The notes: generated from the sequence alone by a model not told the origin. 64,000 nucleotides of DNA from Roseiarcus sp963730555 (GCA_963730555.1 CAVSSS010000014.1:62001-126000), one strand, 5' to 3'; numbered from the stretch's first letter, positions 46,260 to 55,489 are shown. A program made the numbers and translations.

Positions 46260-46940
46260 CTAATACTCGCGGCGCTCGATGAGGCGCACCATGCGGCGCG
46301 CGGCACCGGCGGCCGATACGAGATGGGAGAAGATGACGATGGGCGTCGAAGCGGATTTGCCCTTGAGATCGTCCTCCAGCCACTCGAGCTGATCCGAGCC
46401 GAGCGAGCCAAGCCCGTTCTTCTTCAGGTCGACGACATTGTTGAGCGATATGAAATGTACGCCGCCCTGATCGAAGGCATACCAGCCGCCGCCGGTCGCT
46501 CCCTTGCCGAAGCGCTCGAGATAGGCGTGGCGCGTCTTGGGATCGAGGATGTCGTGCTCGCCAGGCGCATAGTGGACGTCGAGCTTGGCGCGGCCGATCA
46601 TTTGCCGCGCGTCGTCGAATTCGTTGGCCTTCGCCGAATGGCTGATGTCGCCGGTATGGATCATGAACGCCGGCTTGTCGGGCATCGCCACGATCTTATC
46701 GATCGCCGCGTTGAGGGTAACGCGCGCGTCCGGGTTGGCGGGCTTTGCGAAGCCGATGTGGCTGTCGGAAATCTGGATGAAGGAAAGGCCGCTCTCCGCC
46801 GCTTTCGCCGAGCCGATCAGTCGCGACGAGGGCACGCCGCCAGCGACCGTCCGCACCACGCCGGTTCCAGCCCACAGCATGCATTTGAGTGTTTGCCGGC
46901 GGTCGAACCCCCGCCGTCGTGATCGTCGATCATCATTCAT
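46260..46940 (-). CDS. Tat-exported metallophosphoesterase, C-terminally truncated
   Basis: From ATG 46940 a twin-arginine leader (RRGFDRRQTLKCMLWAGTGV). Calcineurin-like motifs: FIQISDSHIGF, MIHTGDISHS, YAPGEHD (a variant of GNHD), PIVIFSHLVS. The usual final GHxH motif is missing; after IFSHL the frame runs into unrelated sequence and stops at 46260, so the metal site is incomplete. Relatives are about 300 residues. Probably inactive. Confidence 0.7.
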   Translation of the reverse strand: MNDDRRSRRRGFDRRQTLKCMLWAGTGVVRTVAGGVPSSRLIGSAKAAESGLSFIQISDSHIGFAKPANPDARVTLNAAIDKIVAMPDKPAFMIHTGDISHSAKANEFDDARQMIGRAKLDVHYAPGEHDILDPKTRHAYLERFGKGATGGGWYAFDQGGVHFISLNNVVDLKKNGLGSLGSDQLEWLEDDLKGKSASTPIVIFSHLVSAAGAARRMVRLIERREY

Positions 46941-47541
46941 CTCCTTGTCCGGCGAAGAGCGCCGTTCAGGGAGGAGACTCGGGCGAACTGAGGTTTATTC
47001 CCTGTCGCGCGGAAAAATTCGCATGGGCGGGGCGACCAAAGAATGGTGTGGAGGAGCGCACAAAAGGTGGCCACGAGCAGCTAACTTCTGAGCCGATCAA
47101 ATAAAAGGGAAACGATATCGAGGACATCCGCGCTGTTGGCGACAGCTACGACCGGTAATTGGAACTGGATGCCGGGTTGCAGCAGCAGGCCTGACACGAA
47201 CAAGACCGCACCAGTGTCATGGGATCAATATCGCGATCATTTGCGTCTCGCGCCCGATGGCAAGGAGACTCCAACAAGTGACCTGTCATTCCCTGGAAAA
47301 AATCTTCTCAACGCGCGCTCAATATGAGCACCAGGCGCGCCACTTGCTCGCGCGCGCAGAGTCGGCGCGCCTCCTCTCTCCCTCTCGAGCAGCCCGCGCG
47401 CTGGAGGAATAGGAAAGGGTGACCGGACGATCAAGATCGCCATTGATCTGTGTCTTTGAGTTGTTGCGCAAGCGCGGCGAGGGCCGACGCCGTAATCTCT
47501 CGCTCGATCCCGGAAATGACGTTCCAAATACCCGCACGGAG
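46941..47541. other. No gene recognised
   Basis: About 600 bases with only random-looking frames on both strands. Confidence 0.4.
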
Positions 47542-48015
47542 CTACATCCCGCGCACCGCCCAATATGCAAAGGCCTGGCAGAGCTGGGCAATCCGATCGT
47601 AGTTCGATTGCACGTAGTCCGGCTGGTCGATCGCCATCGGATAGTAGCTTGTCGACCCGCGCAGCTCATGCGCAACTCCGCCAACGATCACCTCACCGAT
47701 CATCTGGTCGGGGGCGCGCCGCCGAACTGCGCCCCGCCGCTGCTCGGTCCAAGGATCACATAGTCGATCCGCACTGAGATCGGAGCCCCGGCGCGCCCGA
47801 CGTCGGCTAGGGCCTGAGCGAGCGCGCCGGGAAGCGCGCGCGCGACCCAGGCCGCCGTCGGGTCGCCGGCGTTCGCCCGCAAAGGCACCACGTCTACTCT
47901 TATGCCGCTCACCGCGCGTAAGCGCGAAAGCGCCAACCGGCGCGCTGGCGCAGGCAAGAGCGCCCGCGCCGAGGACGCCGAGAGAGGCGCGGCGCATAAC
48001 CTCAAATGCGAACAT
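47542..48015 (-). pseudogene. Secreted hypothetical protein with two frameshifts
   Basis: From ATG 48015 a signal peptide (MFAFEVMRRASLGVLGAGAL, cleavage near VGAFA). Then, in a second frame, VSGIRVDVVPLRANAGDPTA, AWVARALPGALAQALADV, ISVRIDYVILGPSSGG, and in a third frame GEVIVGGVAHELRGSTSYYP, QSNYDRIAQLCQAFAYWAVR. Together this is one periplasmic protein of a rhizobial hypothetical family. Function unknown. Confidence 0.65.
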
Positions 48016-48089
48016 CGGAACCTCCGAATGCGTGCCTGGAGCTCGGCGTGATGAAGCAGTGGCGACGACCAGCGGCTTCGCGAGTAGAC

Positions 48090-48200
48090 GACCCGCGGTG
48101 CGAACCATCAGTGCGATCGCCTACGAGGCTGGCTTCGACGATTCGCGTGCGCTCACGAGAACTCGGTTTGCTGATCGGCGGCCGGGCAGGTTTCCGTTGA
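48090..48200 (+). pseudogene. Possible AraC-family C-terminal scrap
   Basis: The plus strand reads VRTISAIAYEAGFDDSRALT, which fits the second helix-turn-helix of AraC regulators (IAxxxGFxDxSxFxR). Nothing more of the gene is visible. Confidence 0.4.
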
Positions 48201-48234
48201 GCAGCGCAGAGGGCGGCGGGCTGGTGGTAGTGGC

Positions 48235-48564
48235 GGAAGACGGGGCGAGTTCGTCGGGTTCGCGGCTGGATCGAGCACGAGGAAAACGTGGCGGAGACTT
48301 CGGATTCCAACCGGTTTGGATTTATCTCGGACATTTGTATCCTCTCAAAGTACCGCGGCAAGCGAATTGCCGACCCGCTGCTTGAAGCAATCATCGCGCT
48401 TTGATTCGGCTGGCATCAGGCGTGTCCGGGTCGGAGTGTTGGCGGCAAACCGGTCTGCGAGGCTGGCCTATGAACGCGCAGGTTTCCAGCCGCATGAAAT
48501 GATCTACAAGAAAACTATTGCGGTGAGACAACTTCGTGTGCTCGAGCGCGAGCGCTTTGGATGA
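48235..48564 (+). pseudogene. GNAT acetyltransferase remnant with frameshifts
   Basis: Frames combine to GEFVGFAAG, ENVAETSDSNRFGFISDICI, LSKYRGKRIADPLLEAIIA (acetyl-CoA loop in YRGKRIADPLL), and after a slip GIRRVRVGVLAANRSARLAY, ERAGFQPHEMIYKKTI. Typical GNAT motifs A and B. The N-terminus is missing. Confidence 0.65.
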
Positions 48565-48796
48565 CCGTCGGGGCAAAGGGGTCCTTTTTTTGACGGGTAG
48601 CTAGAACCATTGGCGGCAAGCAGCCGCGCCAAATCGCTCATCTGCCGAAGATTGCTTCGAGCACACCTGAAATCATTCACACTCTTGTGATCAATTCCTT
48701 TTCCGGGTGCGTAACAAGCGACGGCTTCGCTCGAAGTCTTGGAGGGTGACATCAGTTGCCAAGCCGGAAAATGCCTAGCCTGGAGATTTCCACGCC

Positions 48797-49033
48797 ATGA
48801 CAAAACACACCGCCCTAATTCTGTCGGCAGCGACCTTGTCGTTCGGGCTAGCGCTGGCGCCCGCAGCCTTCGCGGACGACACCATGAAGAAGGACACGAT
48901 GTCGAAAAACTCGATGTCCAAGGACTTGATGAAAAAGGACAGCATGTCGAAGGATTCGATGTCCGAAGGCACGATGTCCAAGGATTCGATGTCGAAGGAC
49001 AGCATGAAGAAGGATGACTTGAAGAAGAACTGA
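48797..49033 (+). CDS. Pentapeptide MXKDX repeat protein (Met-rich, exported)
   Basis: 78 residues: signal peptide (MTKHTALILSAATLSFGLAL, cleavage near AAFA) and about 11 five-residue repeats of the MSKDS / MKKDS type to the end. This is the named MXKDX repeat family. It lies 60 bases before ccdA and a thioredoxin gene, in the same direction. In Azospira a Met-rich periplasmic peptide of similar make-up scavenges hypochlorite with a methionine sulfoxide reductase; a redox-buffer or metal role here is an inference from composition and neighbours. Confidence 0.85.
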   Translation: MTKHTALILSAATLSFGLALAPAAFADDTMKKDTMSKNSMSKDLMKKDSMSKDSMSEGTMSKDSMSKDSMKKDDLKKN

Positions 49034-49351
49034 GGCGTCTCTGGCAGGCTCGCCCGCGCGCCGAGCTGCGTCCGCCGTATCCCCTCGACGCCAATGCCTG
49101 ATCTTCTGCTCGCGTTGTTCGCCGGTATTCTGACCATTGCCGCGCCGTGCACGCTGCCAGTGCTACCGATCTTGCTGGGTGCATCGATCGGCCGCCGAGC
49201 CGGAGCGCGGCCCGCTTTCATTGCGGCAGGCTTTGTCGCATCGTTCGCCTTTGTCGGGCTCGCGTTGAATGCCACCGCGACAGCCTTACACTTCGACCCG
49301 GACGCCTTGCGCACTGTGGGCCTTGTGCTGCTCGTCATCTTCGGTGTGCTA

Positions 49352-50395
49352 GAGCGCGATCTGGTTTGACTGAATCAGGGGATTCCCAAAGGGGCGCGAG
49401 TCAAATTCAACCTGCTGGCTGGGTTGGAGGCTAGCAGGGATGGCGCGAGCCTATTCTTTGGACCTGCGGGAGCGGGTGGTTGCGGCGGCGACTTCGGGAC
49501 AGTCCTGCCGCTCGGTGGCCAAGACGTTCATGGTCAGCGTCGCCAGCGTTGTGAAGTGGTCGCAGCGCCAGCGCGCGCTCGGTAGTCCGGCGGCGCGGAA
49601 GATGGGCGGCCACAGGCCCTACCTTGTGGCGCGCGAGCGCGATTGGGTTCTGGCGCGGATCGCTGAGAAGCCTGACCTGACACTGCGCGCTTTGCTCAGA
49701 GAGCTGGCCGACCGCGGCCTAGTGGTCAGCTATTATGCGCTTTGGCATTTTCTCCAGCACGAAGGCGTGACGTTCAAAAAAAAGTCTTCGCGCCTCCGAA
49801 CAGGACCGACCGGACGTCGCCAGGCGGCGTGAGCGGTGGAAGGCGCGTCAGGCGAGGATCGATCCGAGGCGGCTTGTCTTCATCGATGAGACCTGGGCTA
49901 AGACCAACATGACGCGCGCCCATGGCCGATGCCCCAGAGGCGAACGCCTCGTCGCCAAAGCGCCTTTCGGCCGATGGCGAACCCTCACCTTCCTGGCGGC
50001 GCTGCGTCGCGATGGGCTCACCGCGCCCTGCGTCATCGACGGACCGATCAATGGCGTGAGCTTCCGCGCTTATGTCGAGCAAGTTCTCGCACCCATCCTC
50101 GCGCCGGGCGACATTGTCGTCATGGACAACCTCGGCAGCCATAAGGGCCGCGCCGTTCGCGCCGCCATCCGCGCGGCCAAAGCCAAGCTCTTCTTCTTGC
50201 CCGCCTACTCGCCAGACCTCAATCCAATCGAGCAGGCCTTCGCCAAAATGAAGACCTTGTTACGCAAGGCCGACGCGCGAACTATCGACGAGACCTGGCG
50301 AACCATCGGCGCCCTGCTCAACTGCTTCACCCCGACAGAATGCGCAAACTACTTCAAAAACGCAGGATATGCTTCAGTCTAACCAGATCGCGCTC
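49352..50395 (+). mobile_element. IS630-family element in ccdA
   Basis: Flanked by TA (49350-49351 and 50396-50397), the target duplicated by IS630. The ends are inverted: GAGCGCGATCTGGTTTGACT at the left, and on the opposite strand GAGCGCGATCTGGTTAGACT at the right. It is about 1.04 kb and carries one transposase gene in two frames. Confidence 0.9.
49440..50382 (+). CDS. IS630 transposase in two frames, joined at an A8 run
   Basis: The first frame (49440-49832) carries the helix-turn-helix region MARAYSLDLRERVVAAATSG and ends soon after an eight-A run at 49776-49783. The second frame is +1 relative to it and reads SLRASEQDRPDVARRRERWK, PRRLVFIDETW (first Asp), GDIVVMDNLGSHKG (second Asp), PDLNPIEQAFAKMKTLLRK (Glu) to 50382. 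The full DDE triad needs a +1 shift at the A run, as known for several IS630 relatives, so this is probably programmed slippage rather than decay. Confidence 0.8.
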
Positions 50396-50849
50396 TAATG
50401 ATATGGCCGAGGCCATTCGAACGGCTTACGGCCCGTCTGGCAGGGGTTGGCGTCGCCTGGCAGCCCATCATGGCAGCCCAAACCAATTTCGGCGGCTTCG
50501 TGCTCGGCACAACGCTCGGGCTGATCTGGACGCCCTGCGCGGGGCCGGTGCTGGGAGCAATCCTGACCGCTGTCGCAACTTCGCCGGACCACGCGCAGGG
50601 CGCGCTCCTGCTGCTCACGTACACCGTGGGCGCGGCTGTGCCGATGCTGGCGGTCGCCTATGGCGGGCAAGCAATCTCGACGCGCGTGCGCAGCGTCGCG
50701 CCTTACACCATGCGACTGCAGCAGGCTTTCGGCATCATCGTAATCGCGTTCGCGCTCAGCGCTTTTCTACAATACGACGCCATCGCGCTCGGCTGGCTTG
50801 GTCAATTCTTTCCGGAAGGCCGCATCGGCCTGTAATGCAAGGAGCTAGT

Positions 50850-51404
50850 ATGATTGGATCACGCAGAGCCCTTCTCGCCGCATTCGTCGGTCTTGCCGCA
50901 GCGACTGTCACAGTGCCGGTGTTTGCCGGTGATGCCAACATTCCGCTGCAACTCGCCGATGCCCGCAGTGTGGCGCCGAATTTCGTCGGCATCAGCAAGT
51001 GGTTCAATTCGGCGCCGCTCTCAATCAGCGATTTGCGCGGCAAGGTGGTGCTGGTCGATTTCTGGACCTACGGCTGCTACAACTGCGTCAACACGCTCCC
51101 CTATGTAACCAAGCTCTACGGGACCTATAAGGACCAGGGGCTCGTCGTCGTCGGCATCCACACTCCGGAATTTCCGTTCGAACGGTCGGCGGGCAATGTG
51201 CAGGCCGCACTGAAGCGGCACGGCATCTCCTATCCGGTAGGGCAGGACAACGATTCTGCAACCTGGAACGCTTGGCGCAATCAATACTGGCCGGCCCAAT
51301 ATATCGTCGACCAACATTGTCACATCGTCTTCAGCCACGCCGGCGAAGGCCAATATGACGAGATCGAGCGGATGGTCCGACGCCTGCTGAATGCGACAAG
51401 CTAA
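50850..51404 (+). CDS. Periplasmic thioredoxin-fold protein (TlpA/DipZ C-terminal type)
   Basis: 184 residues from ATG 50850 after AAGGAG. Signal peptide MIGSRRALLAAFVGLAAATV, cleavage near VFAGD. Thioredoxin fold with the active site VDFWTYGCYNCVNTLPYV (CYNC) and GLVVVGIHTPEFPFERSAGN, QYWPAQYIVDQH. WTYGCxNC is typical of partners of CcdA-like proteins. It probably kept periplasmic thiols reduced, receiving electrons from the adjacent ccdA product, which is now disrupted. Confidence 0.85.
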   Translation: MIGSRRALLAAFVGLAAATVTVPVFAGDANIPLQLADARSVAPNFVGISKWFNSAPLSISDLRGKVVLVDFWTYGCYNCVNTLPYVTKLYGTYKDQGLVVVGIHTPEFPFERSAGNVQAALKRHGISYPVGQDNDSATWNAWRNQYWPAQYIVDQHCHIVFSHAGEGQYDEIERMVRRLLNATS

Positions 51405-51689
51405 AAGCGTTGTGGGGCAAACACGGAGAAAAACTCCAGGCGTCTCGCCCCGATACGGTCGGCGACTTTGCAGATGCAGTCACCGACGACCAAGTCCCCG
51501 AACGGCACCGCGGCGCGTTCGCGAGCCCTTTGGCGTGGCGATCAAGTAGACCTCCGTTGAGAGACTGCTTCGGCAAAATCGGCATTCAACCAACCTCGCG
51601 AAAGTTGGATGACCTTTGGCCCTGCCAAGAATTGCGCCCAATCTCTCATGAGTACGCGTCGCAGCAGCGGGTATCCGCGATCCGCGGCG

Positions 51690-51907
51690 CAGGACGGCCA
51701 GCGCAAGCAGCAATGCGCCGACACCGAAGCGCAGCGCGGTGATATCCAGATCTGCAGCTCGCGCATGACGCTGAAGCGTGTCACGACGAACCAGCCCGAG
51801 AAGATGGTGACCGACAGCGCCGCATGGACGAATCCGATGAGGCGCGACTTGGAGATCCGCGTCGGGTCGGATCGCGGTCTGTCGCCGCTATCGCCGATGC
51901 CTCGCCG
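51690..51907 (-). pseudogene. EamA/DMT transporter N-terminal remnant
   Basis: Minus frames give RISKSRLIGFVHAALSVTIF, SGWFVVTRFSVMREL, and after a one-base slip ADLDITALRFGVGALLLALA. This matches the first two helices of EamA transporters (GGWFVVTRFSV...DIxALRFGVG). The remainder is missing; 51405-51689 has nothing recognisable. Confidence 0.6.
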
Positions 51908-51918
51908 CTCGCCATCGG

Positions 51919-52572
51919 TCAGGCCGCACGAAGCGGCCTCAAGGTTGCCAGGATCGCGTCCGGCTCAAGCCGCTTGCGATAATCGACGTCGATATAGGCG
52001 AGCGCGATCCGCCCGTCCGCCGCAATGACGTAGGTCGCTGGAACGGGCAGTTCCCAAGTGTCGTCACCATTGATGCCAGGGAGCGCCTTGTTGTTCGACC
52101 GGAGAGCCGCGCGCAGCTCTTCGGGCAGCGCGTAGACGAGCCCGAAGCTTCGCGCGACATGGTTGCCGACATCGCTCAACACCGGGAAGGTGAGAGCGTT
52201 CGTCTCCGCCGTGCTGAGTGAGCGGTCGGGAAGTTGCGGCGAGATCGCGACTAGACTGGCGCCAAGCGCCTTGATCTGCGGCAACGCCGCTTCATAAGCG
52301 CGAAGCTGGATATTGCAGTAGGGACACCAGCCACCCCGGTAAAAGCTGACGACCGCCGGTCCGCTCCGTAGGAGATCGGAAAGGGACACCGGACGGCCGC
52401 GGGCGTCCGGGAGCGAAAACTCCGCAGCCCTATCACCGGTTCCGGTCGCCTCTGCACGGGCAAAGCTGCTGCGCAACTCCTCGATCTTGGCCTCGTACAA
52501 GGCGGGGCGCCCGGCGGGCGCTGTCCGCGCGAAATCCGCCTTGAAGGCGGCGAGCTGTTCTGACAGTCCCAT
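51919..52572 (-). CDS. Peroxiredoxin-like AhpC/TSA-family protein
   Basis: 217 residues. An N-terminal helical extension (about 1-45) is followed by the thioredoxin fold: GDRAAEFSLPDARGRPVSLS, VVSFYRGGWCPYCNIQLRAY with the peroxidatic-site WCPYC, SLVAISPQLPDRSLSTAE, LTFPVLSDVGNHVARSFGLV and a C-terminal VPATYVIAADGRIALAYIDV. It reduces peroxides with thiols. It is divergent from a TetR gene with a clear palindrome between them. Cytosolic; it looks intact. Confidence 0.85.
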   Translation of the reverse strand: MGLSEQLAAFKADFARTAPAGRPALYEAKIEELRSSFARAEATGTGDRAAEFSLPDARGRPVSLSDLLRSGPAVVSFYRGGWCPYCNIQLRAYEAALPQIKALGASLVAISPQLPDRSLSTAETNALTFPVLSDVGNHVARSFGLVYALPEELRAALRSNNKALPGINGDDTWELPVPATYVIAADGRIALAYIDVDYRKRLEPDAILATLRPLRAA

Positions 52573-52619
52573 GGCGGCGATCCTCTCGGGCGCGCGGCCC
52601 CCGGTCCGCCCGCATTCGG

Positions 52620-52641
52620 TTTTAGTGCGATCGTTCTAAAA
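52620..52641. promoter_or_regulatory. 22-bp palindrome, TetR operator candidate
   Basis: TTTTAG-TG-CGATCG-TT-CTAAAA: the outer six bases on each side and the central six are perfectly symmetric. It lies between the divergent peroxiredoxin-like (start 52572) and tetR (start 52704) genes, the usual place for an autoregulated TetR operator. Confidence 0.7.
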
Positions 52642-52703
52642 TGCAATTCTCCTTGCTGTCATGGCAGATTGCCGTATGCAGAGGGCATGAAACGGACGAG
52701 AGA

Positions 52704-53313
52704 ATGGCGAGGCCGCGGGAATTTGAAGAAGACGCCGTGCTCGACGCCGCGATCGCATGTTTCTGGGAATCGCGGCTTTGCGGCAACGTCGATGCGCGAT
52801 CTCGTCGAGAAGACGGGAATTACGGGTGCGAGCCTTTACAACGCCTTTGGCGACAAGCGCTCGCTCTACCAGCGTGCGCTCGATCGCTATGTCGAGGACA
52901 ACGTCGCTGATCGGCTGAAGCGCTGCGAACAGCTGCCGCCCCGCGAGGCAATCTCCGCCTTCTTCGCCGAGATCGTGCGGCGGTCACTTGAAGATCAGGA
53001 CCGCAAGGGCTGTATGCTCGTGAATGCGGCTCTTGACGTTGCGCCGCATGATCCCGGGTTTCAGCGTGCCGTCGCCGAGGTGCTGGTGCGCATCGAAACT
53101 TTCTTTAATCGATGTGTGAGCGAAGGACAGAGGCGGGGGACAATCAGCTCGTCCCTGCCTGCCGAGGAACTCGCCAGACATCTGCTCGGCGTTCTGCTCG
53201 GAATCCGCGTGCTGGCTCGCGTGCGCCCGGACCGGGCGCTCCTCGAGGGGGTCGTACACCCTGCCATTGAGCTTCTCGATCCGAACAGCCGCAGAGCCCT
53301 TGCCGCGAATTGA
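52704..53313 (+). pseudogene. TetR-family regulator with one frameshift near its start
   Basis: ATG 52704 gives MARPREFEEDAVLDAAIACF WE, then a one-base slip near 52775. The next frame continues GFAATSMRDLVEKTGITGAS, LYNAFGDKRSLYQRALDRYV and the whole C-terminal domain (GCMLVNAALDVAPHDPGFQR, LLGVLLGIRVLARVRPDRAL). Apart from the one base the gene is complete, so either the regulator is dead or the base is an assembly error. Confidence 0.75.
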
Positions 53314-53404
53314 GAGTCGTGGCGTCTCGGCAGGCAGATCCTCGCCAACAGGCGAGTCATGTTTGATCGGGCGCCGCCCTGGCGTGTCGGGCATCGGCCG
53401 GGAT

Positions 53405-53770
53405 CTAGACGGGCATCGTTCCCTGCTTGCCCGAAGAGCCGTAGCTCGAGAGCAGCCAGACAGCCACGATGATTGCGCCCATGGCGATGAAGAACATTCG
53501 GGACTGTGATGAAAACGGTAAGAACAGCCCGCCGATCACGAGCACAGGCCCCACGATGGCTTCCACGAGTGCATGCAGCTTGAGCGGCACCAACTTCAAC
53601 AGACTGAAGGGCATGTCGGTCACGACAGTCATCGCGAGATGCACGACGGCGAGTGCGTAAGAAATAATTGCCGCCGCACTGGAGAGTCCAAGGACACTCG
53701 GCGCAAGCGCAAATATGACAACAGTGACGTAGTCCAAAGCTGCGTGGACTTGGCCTGATATGATCCTCAT
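53405..53770 (-). CDS. Four-helix membrane protein
   Basis: 121 residues from ATG 53770 after GGGAGGGAGAAG. Hydrophobic segments VTVVIFALAPSVLGL, AAIISYALAVVHLAM, LVEAIVGPVLVIGGLFL and MFFIAMGAIIVAVWLL, with MRIISGQVHAALDYV at the front, similar to SPW-repeat or DoxX-like small membrane proteins. The open frame extends upstream but the strong ribosome site fixes this start. Function unknown. Confidence 0.7.
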   Translation of the reverse strand: MRIISGQVHAALDYVTVVIFALAPSVLGLSSAAAIISYALAVVHLAMTVVTDMPFSLLKLVPLKLHALVEAIVGPVLVIGGLFLPFSSQSRMFFIAMGAIIVAVWLLSSYGSSGKQGTMPV

Positions 53771-53784
53771 CTTCTCCCTCCCTC

Positions 53785-54036
53785 TTATGCAGCCGTTTCT
53801 GATCGCGGTGCACTCAGCGCGGCCCCGATCATCGCGTCGCGCATATTGAGCGTCAGCACATCTGTGGCCCCAGTCGGCTTGATCAAGTTGGCGTTGGTCG
53901 AAGGACACGACGAGCGGCCTTGACGGGTGAATAACCCCACGACGACGAGCGGTCGGCCGGCTGCGATGGCCTGCGTTCTTGTCGCAAGAAGCAAGATCGC
54001 TTCCGCAACGATCGCTATCCGTCTCCCGGTGTTCAT
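53785..54036 (-). pseudogene. DUF1223 protein N-terminal remnant
   Basis: From ATG 54036 (MNTGRRIAIVAEAILLLATR) with signal-like start, then RPLVVVGLFTRQGRSSCPST, NANLIK. DUF1223 proteins read VVVELFTSQGCSSCPPADA; here the first Cys of the CSSC pair is Arg. After about 55 residues the homology ends in unrelated sequence. Confidence 0.65.
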
Positions 54037-54042
54037 TGTCAC

Positions 54043-54417
54043 TGCTCCCGGCGCGCCGTACGGCGCCTAAATACCGGTGGCTCGTCTCGTGCCTGGAGTT
54101 CGTCGGTGGGCCGGCGAACGCTACAGCGCTCACTATCTTGTGAACTGCGTTGGTTTCTCCACCTGGCACGACTGGTCAGGCGACGCGGGGCGAAGCCCAC
54201 CAGGCTGGCTTTTCGTGCTGGGGACGGGCAAGGGATTAGGAAGCTTCGTTGTCCCGATGAGCGACGCGAACCCCCAGGCGTACCGGAGCGTGCCACTCAA
54301 ACGTCATCCCCGGCATCGTTCGGCGCGTCGCTGGCCAGCCCCAGAGAGGGCTCTCAGCTTGAATTCGGGAGGATTTTGGTGGGCGCGTGATTCACATCCG
54401 AAAGGAGGTGATTCGCG
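54043..54417. other. No gene recognised
   Basis: Only the last 20 bases are notable: AAAGGAGGTGATTCGCG is a strong ribosome site for the IS630 scar gene that follows. Confidence 0.4.
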
Positions 54418-54590
54418 ATGCCGAAGCCGTATTCGCTTGACCTGCGTGAGCGGGTTGTCCGCTATGTCGATGAAGGTCATTCGCGCCGCGGCCGCGGCGC
54501 ATTTCAGGGTGTCGGTTTCCTTTGCCGTCAACCTGGTGAAAGCCTTTCGGGTGCGGGGAAGCCTCGCCCCGGCACCGTCAGGTTAAGGGC
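54418..54590 (+). pseudogene. IS630 transposase N-terminal scar
   Basis: MPKPYSLDLRERVVRYVDEG HSRR, a frame slip, then AAAAHFRVSVSFAVNLVKAF, RVRGSLAPAPSG. This is the helix-turn-helix part of another IS630 type than the one at 49352. Confidence 0.75.
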
Positions 54591-54778
54591 GCGCTGAGCT
54601 GAAGAAGGCGATTTTCTGAGAGCCGAGAGTCAGGCAGCGGCGGCAGTCTTGGAAATCTCGCTCCAGACCGCAAAGGCTCGCTCGCGCGAAGCGCGGCGGA
54701 AGTCAGCAGGGACGGATTCGGGATAAGGGATGTGGAAAGAGGTTCGCGACTTGATCGTGAACCGACGCGTGGCTGCGC

Positions 54779-55135
54779 ATGGCCGAGATCTATGGGCTCG
54801 GCAACAAGCGCCGCGCCAACGCGCTCCGCAAGAAGGCGGCAGTGCTATTCGAAAAGTTCAACGAGGAGTTCTGGGACGAACAGTCCGGCTTCTATGCCTT
54901 CGGGCTGGATGGTGAGAAGAAGAAGGTGCTGTCGGTGGCTTCCAATGTTGGGCAGTGCCTATGGTCTGGCATCATCGCACCGGAGCGCGCCAGCCGCGTG
55001 GTGAAGCGGCTGATGGGCAAGGACATGTGGAGCGGTTGGGGAATCCGGACGCTATCGGCGGATCATCCCGCGTTCAATCCATACAACTATCAGACTGGGG
55101 CGGTGTGGCCGCACGACAACTCGCTGATCGCGTCG
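54779..55135 (+). pseudogene. Glycogen-debranching-enzyme-like (GDE_C) fragment
   Basis: Reads MAEIYGLGNKRRANALRKKA, FNEEFWDEQSGFYAFGLDGE, VLSVASNVGQCLWSGIIAPE, KDMWSGWGIRTLSADHPAFN, PYNYQTGAVWPHDNSLIA. These blocks belong to the amylo-alpha-1,6-glucosidase family barrel. Both ends are missing; 54591-54778 is unassigned. Confidence 0.75.
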
Positions 55136-55300
55136 AGAACGACCGCGAGGTAGAGAAAGCCGGCCAACGTCGGCAGGAAGGTGATGTCTGCCACCCACCT
55201 TACCGAGGAAGCCAAAAGCGAAAGAGGGCTCATCGCGCAGAAGATTGTGGCCATTGCGCCCCAGGGCGAGTGCAACCCCGCGCTCCTGCGTGACCGCATG
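55136..55300 (-). pseudogene. IS3-family OrfB fragment
   Basis: The minus strand reads RWVADITFLPTLAGFLYLAV, VLDAIS, the first Asp block of the IS3 DDE domain (WVADITYIPTxxGFLYLAVVLDxFSR). It is cut at 55135 by the debranching-enzyme fragment. Confidence 0.75.
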
Positions 55301-55489
55301 CTGAGAGAGGTGGCCTATGGCGAAGGCGGATGGGCGACAGCGCTTGTTCGCGCCGCCCGACGCGGGCGCTTTGAGCCGGAACAGTTGAAGCAGGGTCGAG
55401 TGAGGCCGACCCGCGCTGAGACGACAGGTCGGCCTGAATCGCCGACCTTCTCGCCGTCGGCTTGTCATCCCGCGTGAACAAGGTTCGGT

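Larger units (their letters stand above)
49094..50835 (+). pseudogene. ccdA: CcdA/DsbD-like membrane protein gene, split by IS630
   Basis: The 5' part (49094-49351) reads MPDLLLALFAGILTIAAPCT, LPVLPILLGASIGRRAG and stops being native after VIFGVL. The 3' part (50398-50835) reads MIWPRPFERLTARLAGVGVA, FGGFVLGTTLGLIWTPCAGP, AVPMLAVAYGGQAISTRV. Both redox Cys of this family (APCTLP and TPCAGP) are present, one in each half. Removing IS630 and one TA rejoins the codons CTA and ATG in frame. The intact protein would carry electrons across the inner membrane to the downstream thioredoxin. Confidence 0.85.

Noticed and set aside
49440..50382. IS630 transposase considered as a decayed pseudogene
   Set aside because: The only break is at an A8 run between two otherwise clean frames, as in IS630 relatives that use frameshifting.
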